From Eucommia ulmoides (taxonomy: Eukaryota; Streptophyta; Magnoliopsida; Garryales; Eucommiaceae), in NCBI GenBank assembly GCA_016647705.1, contig CM028335.1, forward strand, positions 1,364,001-1,428,000: DNA of 64,000 nucleotides, written 5' to 3'. The position numbers and the translations under genes were made by a program. Below are positions 56,095 through 64,000 of the stretch, in pieces; within the stretch, counting starts at the first letter, position 1; every line of letters begins with the position of its first letter. The notes beneath the pieces are model-generated. The model was not told the DNA's origin. It worked only from the letters and a program-made list of their open reading frames with translations, and searched no databases.

Positions 56095-59018
56095 TCAGAT
56101 CTTCTCCGGCGGATCCACACGCTCAATGCATACGACTCCCTCGTCTCCTGATCGTCCGACGTCGTTGAACGTCTGGCCACTCATCTGATCGGCGGCTTTC
56201 AGTGTCTCCGCCGCCTCGCCAACTGGAGTCTCGGCCTCGTCTACCTCCACCATGCTGACCTGCTTGTACCTTCCTTCTTCGCCGGCATGAGGCACACTTT
56301 CCATCTCCCGATGCCGGCGGGTCGCATCCACAATATCCGTTGGGTGTATCAGTTTCTCTTTAATTGCTTCCTTCACGCTTCCGATGGCTCCCAATATGTT
56401 TCCCCTCGCCGCCTTTCCACTGTTCAAAAATTTCAAATATAAATCAAATAAATAACTCGGAAAGCACTTAAATCAAGTCCGAAACATCTTGCCGGAATTT
56501 CGGACTCCGGGAATGAAAACTTTTGTTCGTTTAAAAACACTTTATTTTTAAATCTCTATAAATGAAATTCTAGGTAAGCCTATCTAAAATGTCACTCTAA
56601 GACCCCATATATCATAGTAGAGAGAGGGAGGGAGGTAGAGAGAGAAACCGGTCCTCGGCCGTTTCTTTGTCAGCCTCCGATCTCTTTCTGGCTTCATCTT
56701 CTTCATCCTTATAACCTTCTCTCTCTAGCTTCAGTTCCTCCATTTTTCTCCTGGCTTCTTCCTCTGTTCCCTCAAACTTCTCCTACAGAAAAGACATCCT
56801 TCAAAATCATTGTCGGAAAATTTGATAAGCTAACATATTTAGAACTCGTCATTACAATATTCTAGCTGCAAACTTCATTCATTTGAATTTATCAAACAGA
56901 TGTACAAGAAATATGTTTGTGTTTTCGTGGAAAGTCGCTTATTTTAGAGGCATTCGGTGGAAAGTCTCTTATTTCACCCTTAATTTAAAAAAAAAAAACT
57001 CCGAAAGGAAGAAGAAACTTATATTTTAGTCCCGTCAATTTAAAAAAGACGGAAGCCCTGCACACGTATAAGTACACATGCAGTTAACAATTTTGTAAAC
57101 AATTTTGTGTGTAAAAATTTGTTACATGTTACAAATATTATTGTATCAATATTTGTATCTTGTTAGATGTAACAAAAACCACACAAAATACATGTAACTA
57201 AATGTACACAAATACATGTAACTAATATTAAACTAATTTATGTATTCAATATTTGTTAAATATTGAATAAACAAATATTACATAGATATATGTAATGGTA
57301 ACATGTAACTAATATTATATAAGTACATGCAACAAAAAATACACATACACAAATATATGTAAAAATATAACAATTATTGAATTATAACTAATATTCGTTA
57401 AATGTAACTAATATTCTATAAAACTGAATTTACTCACTAAATTCTCCCTACAATCCCTACAATTTGGGACTAAAACTCAAGTGAAATTCAACTTAAAGTA
57501 CTAAATCAAAACTTAAATAATAAGAATGGACTAATCGCGAATTACCTCCTTATTTTATCCTTAATTTCAAAAAAATCTCATACTACTGAGTTAGAGTCCC
57601 GCGCTGTCTTAGAAAAAAAGACGAAGACCCAAAATATTTGTTATATATAACAACTACTGTATATTTAACTGTTGTAACGTGTAACTAATATTAAATAATT
57701 GTGTGAGCACAGATGCAGACTAATAAAAAATATTAAGAGACTAAATTTTATGTTTTAAATGAAATTACTAAAAGATTACACCCACCAGGACTAATCACTA
57801 ATTATCCCTAAAAAAAAAAAAAAAAAAAAAAAGCCGAAAAAAGTTGTACACGAATGAAAATTATAGGCGGCTAACCTTGGCAGCTTCGCCGGTCTCCGCC
57901 GCCTCCTGCTTGGTTTCTTCTTTCTTCCCCGTCAAGTAATCCATAGCCCTCCTTGCAGCATCCGCCGCTGAATCCTTTAACTCCGTAATCTTTCCGACGG
58001 TAGTGTCTTTACCATCTTTAGCTTTCTCCGCCGTGTAATCCTTATACTCCCCCGCCTTCTCCACCGTTGCGTCCTTGGTTTCCTTGGCTTTCTCAGCCGT
58101 GTAATCCTTATACTCCGCCGCCTTCTCCACCGTTGCACCCTTAGTTTCATTGGCTTTCTCAGCCGTGTAATCCTTGTACTCTGCCGCTTTCTGCGCGGTT
58201 GAGTCCTTGGCTTGTTTAGCCTTCTCCTCGGCGGAATCCTTATACTCCGCCGCTTTCTGGGCGGCGGACTCCTTGGCCTGTTTAGCCTTCTCCTCGGCGG
58301 AATCCTTATACTCCGCCGCTTTCTGGGCGGCGGACTCCTTGGCCTGTTTAGCCTTCTCTGCCGCGGAATCCTTGCACTCCGCCGCTTTCTGGGCGGCGGA
58401 ATCCTTAGTTTCCTTTGCCTTCTCCGCCGTGTAATCCTTGTACTCCCCCAGTTTCTCCGCTGCCTCGCTCCCTTTCTGTGCCGCGTAATCCTTGTACTCC
58501 CCTGTCTTGCCCGTCGCCGAGTCCTTTGTTTCCTTAGCCTTCTCCGTCGTGTAATCCTTATACTCACCAGTTTTCTCCGCCACTCTCCGTGCCTTCTCCG
58601 CCGCAGTTTCGGTAGTTTCCTTTGCTTTATCCGCCGTGTAATCCTTATACTCGCCGGTTTTCTCCTCCGCAGTTTCAGCAGCGCCTCCAGTTTTCTCCTT
58701 CGCCGCCTCTTTAGTCTCCTTCGCCGCCTCCCCGGCTTCCTCCGCCTTCTCCCTAGTCGTCTCGGCCGTTTCTTGAGTTTTTCCGGTGACGGTCTCCTTC
58801 GCGTGCTCGTAAGTTTCTTGCACTGTCTTCAATAAGCCGCCAATAATTCCGGTTCCCCCCTTCGCCTCCTCGCGGTGGTGCTCCGTCTGCGTTTCCTCCT
58901 CGAAGTTAGCTCCTTCCTCGCGTTCTCTTTGCTCTCTGTTCACGTCGGCGAGCTCCACCGCCGCCATTCTCGCCGCCGCTTCAGCTCTCTCTTCCTTAGT
59001 CACCTCTCTCGACCCCAT
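56095..59018 (-). CDS. Group 3 late embryogenesis abundant protein (LEA_4 repeats)
   Basis: Desiccation-protective, largely disordered hydrophilic protein that folds into amphipathic helix on drying; made in maturing seeds and under ABA or water stress. Exons: 57876-59018, 56649-56782, 56095-56419, all GT-AG, one frame of 533 codons plus TGA. It starts MGSREVTKEERAEAAARMAA. Residues about 60-380 are 11-mer LEA_4 repeats built on AEYKDYTAEKAKETKDA. Exons 2-3 give a charged helix (TEEEARRKMEELKLERE) and a C-terminal part, GKAARGNILGAIGSVKEAI, typical of the ECP63-like seed LEAs. Three 66-bp (22-residue) units at 58195-58392 are nearly identical. One cysteine (AAECKDS) interrupts an otherwise Cys-poor repeat. 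The closest remembered relatives are Arabidopsis ECP63-type proteins. Confidence 0.96.
56960..57810. mobile_element. GTTACATGTAAC-family repeats in LEA intron 1
   Basis: One copy at about 56960-57540 and a shorter one at 57590-57810, both in LEA intron 56783-57875. Shared words: ACATGTAACTAATATT, GGACTAATCGCGAATTA and AATCACTAATTATCCC. Related to the repeat at 38200. Confidence 0.65.
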
Positions 59019-59129
59019 CGCTCTCGCTCTTCCTTCAAAAATTGAATTTTTTTTCTGAATAAACAAAAATTAAACTGAAAATTCTCTGTGTTTTTCGATT
59101 CTTACAGATTGAAGAGAATTTGGCTGGGA

Positions 59130-59320
59130 GCTGATAATATATAAGAATACTGAGAAAAATGAGAGGTGGTGGAGGTTGCATGGGTGACACGTGGACGGTG
59201 AGGGTATCAGTAAGAGGATGACACGTGGTTTCATGTGATGAATGAATAACACGTGGTAGTGGTTTATGGACACGTTGTCATGCATGCAGAGTAACATATT
59301 GCACGAAAAGGGCACGTGGC
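59130..59320 (-). promoter_or_regulatory. LEA promoter: four G-box/ABRE sites, RY element, TATA
   Basis: CACGTG occurs at 59188-59193, 59222-59227, 59250-59255 and 59315-59320, each in an ACACGTGG or GCACGTGG context typical of ABA-response elements. CATGCATG (59281-59288) is an RY/Sph element. A TATATATT-type TATA box lies near 59134-59143, about 115 bp above the ATG. This set is characteristic of ABI3/ABI5-type seed-maturation promoters. Confidence 0.8.
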
Positions 59321-59329
59321 CGGTGCAGG

Positions 59330-61180
59330 CAGAGGATAGGTATTGTCACATAGTTAAATTTTTACCGTGAAAATCGTAACCATGGCCTAATTGAACCGAC
59401 AATTAGAAGTCCCGTGAATGTCCTGCCATGCAATGAAAATACACCGGTCGTATGTAAAACACACATGTTCTTGCAACTTTATACAACCAGTATACATCGA
59501 ACCACAGTACCAAAAACGCACCCAACCAACGGCATAGCAACGTTAACGGGAAAATCTAACCTTGTATTATAGAACTCAGGTTACAAGGAACCATTTACAA
59601 CAATGGTCTGTAAATCCGTTGCTATACATTCACTAACTAAAAACATACCCAATATCTTGCCTCGTTGTCATCTCGTATACAGAGATTTGCTAACGTCTTG
59701 CCACGCCGTCTGCATGGCTAGAACGCATCTTGCGCCCACATTCTGTCTAGTAATGTCGTTGCATGTGCCCAACGACGTTCCAACGTCATATGCATTTTCC
59801 CTATCAAAATGCACTGTCGTTCCCAACAGTCTGTCATACAACACACATGACACTGTCCACAATATAGCGTTGCGCCTACGTTGTGCCGCGTTACCTCGGT
59901 ACCACACCAAGGTCTTTCTCACTGCCTAACACCCGGTGGTGTTGTGCCACAATGCCACTGTCCCGATGTGCACCAAGTTTGGTCCTCCAGCGTTGTTAGG
60001 GGCTAACATGTATACATTAGATTTTGGGGATGTCGGTGATCGATGGGGCAGTTGGACTAAGGGTAATTTTGGAATATACTGAATTATTTTATTAAAGATA
60101 GTCCTATTAAAAATAAAGATTAATGACATTTTATTCCCGTATAGTTTATTAAATTGAACTTTGCACTCATATAATTATTTTTTAAGAATTTATATTCAGA
60201 CTATAGTATAGTGTAACGGTTCCGTTTTCTATTAAAAATAGTTTTAGACCCACATAATATGCAAGTCTAGAAAAAAATATATTAAATTATATTTTTAATT
60301 TGAATACTTTAATTTGAAATTTTGATCTATATATAACAAAAAACATAGAGATTTTTTAACGGATAAATTTTTTTAAGGGTTCATTTGAAATTTATATAAA
60401 TTAAAGGAGAAGTATATGAAATTTTAAAAATTGTAATTGATTACTTTTATAAATAAAGGAGTAAAAATGTATAAAAAAAATTAAAAACATTAGAGATAAT
60501 TAGTTCATCTAGTGTCAGAATATTATTAGTGAAAAAGAAGATCTTAAATATTAATTTAATAAAAATAAAGTGATTAAAGAGATGATTAACTAAATTACAA
60601 ATAAAGTATAAATTATATTTTTCCTTAAAAGTCTTAATTAACTAAATCAATCGAGATTCGAACATTAGAAGTGTTGAATTCGAGATGTTGGATAACGGTT
60701 AAATTTTAAGTGCTAAAATTATAAGTGTTGATTCTGTTAAGTATTTAATATTTAATAAATTTAATTTTTTTTAAAAAAATTGTATAATTTTGTTTCTAAA
60801 GTAATTTTCATTTTCTAAAATATTCTCTCTCTACAACTTTCTCTCTTTTTTTTTTTTTTTAATTTTAAAACTTTTTCTATCAATAATTTGTTTTTCTATA
60901 GAAATTTTAAATGAAATCAAATAGAAATAAAAATAATAATAATAATCTATCTTCAAAAACTTTAGTCCAAAATTAAATAAATAAATAAATAAAATCGAAA
61001 AAAAAAACGATATTTTATTTATATTTTCTGTTTCCATTCCAAGTTTTACAAGCTCAACACAAAACATAACAACATATATGCATCTATTTTCCTCAAATAT
61101 TTCACAAACAATTATTAACCTAATAACAAATGTTAAATTCAACTAAAAAAAAAAATTCGTACAAAAATTGAATAATAATT
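59330..61180. other. Spacer between LEA and GT47 genes
   Basis: Positions 59440-60000 have more balanced composition and a 108-codon plus-strand frame with no recognisable domain. 60240-60280 looks like a decayed Helitron 3' end (AGTTTTAGACCCACATAATATGC region). 60686-60740 resembles the GGATAACGGTTAAATTTTAAG arm of the 21744 MITE family. The rest is AT-rich; GT47 3' UTR probably lies just below 61188. Confidence 0.5.
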
Positions 61181-61187
61181 AACATTT

Positions 61188-63205
61188 TCACCACTCCTCG
61201 ACGCCGCGAACTCGAAAATTCAACCTCCTGAGCCAGACCGAATGAAGTATCATGTGAAAAACATCGTACCGTCTTGGCGGCAAATTTACCTCGAAATGTC
61301 GCCTCACTTGAACCCCTCTCCTCTGCATCCTTATATATTGTCTCGACGATATCCCGCTTAGTATCCTCTTCATGTTCGGGATCTCTGTTGTTGGAATCTG
61401 AACGGAAAACGACTTCCAATTCAGCACGTCGCTGAATGGAGGGACATAACCGTCTTTTATCAGCACCGGGACACAACCGGTGTAGAGTGCCTCCACCATC
61501 CTTGGGCTCGCCACCTCGTAGCCGCTAGGGCAAATGCAGAACTTGCTCTTCCTCATCATACCTGTTAGAATAATTGAGAGACAGAATATTGAGAGAGAAT
61601 ATGAGACCACAATGTACTCCGTATGTGTCAAATTACCTACAAAATACCATCTATACATAGGCAAAAAAGTTACACTTTGCACCTTTGAGGTTTGACTACT
61701 GTCTCACTTTGGTCCTTGTAGTTTTAATTTGAACATATAACACACTTTAGTCCAAATCATACATATAGGGAAAGGAATGAGGCTTAAAGTATTCACTAAA
61801 CCCCTTAAAAACAGTGAGGTGCATGGCACTCGATCGTTTATGGTAAAAATTTGTAGCCGGTTTACTGATTTGAATTGAACTCAGATGATTAAGAATTAGG
61901 GCGTAATGTGTTCAACTTGAAATTGTAGGGACCAAAATGAGATAATGATCAAACTTCAGCGGTATAAATTGCCTATAACCCAATAGGCAAAGATTAAAAT
62001 TTGGAATATATTAACGTTACCGTAGTAGGAGACGCCTTTGGGAAGGTAGCGGTGGATTTGGACATCCTCGTCCTTGTTGTTTTCCCAATGTTGTAGGAGG
62101 ATCGGCCGAATCGGGCCGTGGAGGCCTCCAGCAAAGAAAACTAGGTACGGTCGCCGAGAGGCCGACGGACCTCCAATTAGGCCGGTGGTGGTGCCTCCAG
62201 GGAGGAGGATCTCTGGGAAGGAAACGTCTTTGGATGGTTTGAAACCCTCGGAGGTGTTCGCGTTGCATAGGGCTCGAATTGAATTTTTAAATAGTTCGGG
62301 GACCGACGAGGAAAGTTCAGGCCCCTGCATATACAGCAATTTTGAAAGTTATGAATAATTACATATAAGCCCTGAATATTTTTCCAAGAATGATAAATTA
62401 GCCCGAGCAAAGAACACAAGTACCATACTCAAATTTCTATTTTGTTCTCAAAATTGTGGGAGTAGAACAGTAATTTGGGAACAAATTTTAAACAAACAGG
62501 TCCCAAAGGACTTATACCAAAATCAAGAATAAAAAAAAAAAGTTCAAAAAATTCGCAAAATTATCGTTTCGGCAAAACTAATTCCCATTGGGAGCGGCAA
62601 CCCACTATAAATTGTTTTTGTAGGGGTAGTTTGGGCAATTTCAAGAAAAATAATACTGAAAATTTCAGCACAATTTAAATTTCTATAATTGAGGGATCCA
62701 TTTTTATAAGTTGGGGGATTTTTGTGTAATTATGAAAAATTATTGAAAAGTAAACATAAATCCTAAATATTTTTCAAAAATTACAAATTAGACCACACAC
62801 ACATACATATATATATATATAAGTGAAAAATCAACAATTAATGTAAGAATTCTTACCCAATCATGGCAAGCAAGCAAGAAATGATCGGCCCCACCGCTTC
62901 GATTCCAATAGGGGTACTTTGTGGAAATAAGATCAACGTAATCACTAACCGTCCGTTTCATCGGATGCCAATGATCGGCCGATCCTCGATTGTAAATAAA
63001 GCGAACTATTGCGGTCATACTTATAGGAAGGAAGTAAAGTTGTGCTTCCTCGGGGTCTCGGGTTCGAAAATTGGAAGTCTCCATATTATAAATAAAATTA
63101 CCCTCCATTGCATAAATGCTTTTGCAGGGACCATTATGAAAAATTGGGGGTTCACCTTCTTCGTAGACGAAGACCTTCAATTGCTTTTCCATTTCCAAAT
63201 AGCTC
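61188..63205 (-). CDS. GT47 exostosin-like glycosyltransferase (last three exons)
   Basis: Golgi type II membrane glycosyltransferase of family GT47, a family that builds cell-wall polysaccharides; the acceptor is unknown. Exons in gene order: 62857-63205, 62021-62324, 61188-61561, all GT-AG, in frame to TGA, about 342 codons. The first base of the 63205 exon completes a codon from an exon beyond the window, so the N-terminal anchor and stem are missing. Family motifs: [77 protein letters not shown], then [38 protein letters not shown] and [13 protein letters not shown]. It most resembles the At5g03795-type subgroup from memory. Confidence 0.95.
61670..61978. mobile_element. TIR MITE in GT47 intron
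   Basis: TTTGCACCTTTGAGGTTTGA at the left against CAAACTTCAGCGGTATAAATTG at the right, with GTCTCACTTTGGTCC/GGACCAAAATGAGAT in the arms. It lies in intron 61562-62020. Family as 12455 and 53355. Confidence 0.72.
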
Positions 63206-63374
63206 CTAAAAACAATGAAATTAGGTTTTTTAGCGAACCCTAGAAATAAATTTGTTTTCGTTCTGCTCCCAAAAAATTATTTAAAAAATTGCGGAAGGCA
63301 AAATCGGAGCCTAAAAATTGGAATTAGAAATGAACGAAAAAAAAAATTAAAAGTTTACATACTTTATTTTTTGG

Positions 63375-63818
63375 GTAAATTTTCTTTTACCCCCTCTACT
63401 TTGCCTAATTAACACTTTACCCCCTCCACTTCAAAAAACTACACGTTAAGTACTCCTACTTTTGAACAATGTGAAAACCTAATTATTATTTTTCAATTTA
63501 AACTAACGGAATATGAATTAAATGAATGGAATTAAATTTGTCATCTAATTTTTGGATGAAATAGAAAAAAAAAATCCCTTTTATTTTAATTTATTATGAT
63601 AAAAAAAATGAAATCGAAATTAAGATAAAGGGACAGTTTCATATATTTCTTCCAAAAATTGGATGAAAAAATTAACTCCATCAATTTTTAAGCATATTCC
63701 ATTAATTTAAATGGAAAAACAATATTTTCTCAATAGATGAATTGTAGCTATTTGAGTGGAAATTGGTAAAGTGATAATTAGACAGAGTAGATGAGGTAAA
63801 AGACAATTTTTACCCTTC
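63375..63818. mobile_element. Palindromic MITE, AGGGGGTAAAA family
   Basis: GGGTAAATTTTCTTTTACCC at the left and AGGTAAAAGACAATTTTTACCC at the right are inverted. It lies in the GT47 intron above 63205. This is the best-preserved copy of the family here. Confidence 0.75.
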
Positions 63819-64000
63819 ATTTTTTTAATCCAATTTCGTGCAACCAAACACTACCTTAGGAAGCGTTTGGAAGCACATAATTGAACCCTCGTAATTTGAG
63901 TTGGAAATGAACACGTGAACTTTTTGATTTTTACATGCGTTCATTTTTATTTCTAATTCTAAGTAACCAAACACTACTTGTTTTTCTTTCTTTTCTAGGA
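63819..64000. other. GT47 intron, right edge
   Basis: Holds a short AACCAAACACTACCTTAGG-type pair (63840 and 63967) around GGAAGCGTTTGGAAGC, likely a small MITE. No exon seen. Confidence 0.4.

Noticed and set aside
58212..58835. 207-codon plus-strand open frame, and a 196-codon minus frame, across the LEA exon
   Set aside because: Both are shadows of the repeated, stop-poor LEA coding sequence; the LEA frame has family motifs, introns and promoter.
59603..59929. 108-codon plus-strand open frame
   Set aside because: No recognisable domain, no promoter or splice context, and an opposite-strand frame of similar length; probably chance in a less AT-rich patch.
62074..62358. 94-codon plus frame and other frames over 62.0-62.4 kb
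   Set aside because: Antisense and out-of-frame shadows of the GT47 exon 62021-62324.
1..64000. A novel multi-gene system (defence, biosynthetic cluster) in the window
   Set aside because: The host genes are a transporter, a ribosomal protein, a membrane exporter, a LEA protein and a glycosyltransferase with no shared pathway; the spacers are ordinary plant transposon sequence.

Overview
This window is nuclear DNA from a flowering plant, most likely a eudicot. It is AT-rich, its genes have plant-type GT-AG introns, the protein families are plant-specific, and plant transposon debris lies almost everywhere between and inside genes. The species cannot be fixed from the sequence. Nothing prokaryotic, organellar or CRISPR-like is present, and I found no coherent new multi-gene system.

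Five host genes can be modelled. (1) 6703-15541, plus: the 3' seven exons of a CAT9-like cationic amino acid transporter; its 5' exons lie before the window. (2) 17643-20316, minus: a complete five-exon gene for ribosomal protein eS24 (RPS24), convergent with CAT9. (3) 25258-37724, minus: a complete twelve-exon TauE/SafE-family membrane protein of 468 aa, including one GC-AG intron and a 4-kb last intron that holds a hAT MITE and a deleted Copia element. (4) 56095-59018, minus: a complete three-exon group 3 LEA protein of 533 aa with four CACGTG boxes and an RY motif upstream. (5) 61188-63205, minus: the last three exons of a GT47 exostosin-like glycosyltransferase that continues past the right edge. 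There is also a broken EC1-like (egg-cell secreted) pseudogene at 52714-53119, an orphan gene head near 22.5 kb, and a weak spliced-transcript candidate near 46.8 kb.

The rest is mobile-element sequence. A full-length but dead Ty1/copia element (812-6243, 5-bp TSD) sits inside a MITE inside a CAT9 intron. A 2.1-kb foldback element (7396-9475) is inserted in an old tRNA-derived SINE in the next intron. Three hAT MITEs have perfect 8-bp target duplications (12978, 25418, 49210). Two short Helitrons (46999-48841 and 50078-51894) have hairpin-CTAG ends. At least seven families of MITEs or SINEs recur. Gene exons are intact despite this load, so the insertions are confined to introns and spacers.

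Layout: 1-16.6 kb CAT9 with intronic transposons; 17.6-20.7 kb RPS24; 20.7-25.2 kb repeats, orphan gene head and solo LTR; 25.2-38 kb TauE/SafE gene; 38-52.7 kb transposon-rich spacer with two Helitrons; 52.7-53.1 kb EC1 pseudogene; 53.2-56.1 kb MITEs; 56.1-59.4 kb LEA gene and promoter; 59.4-61.2 kb spacer; 61.2-64 kb GT47. The genes have unrelated jobs and do not form a functional cluster.
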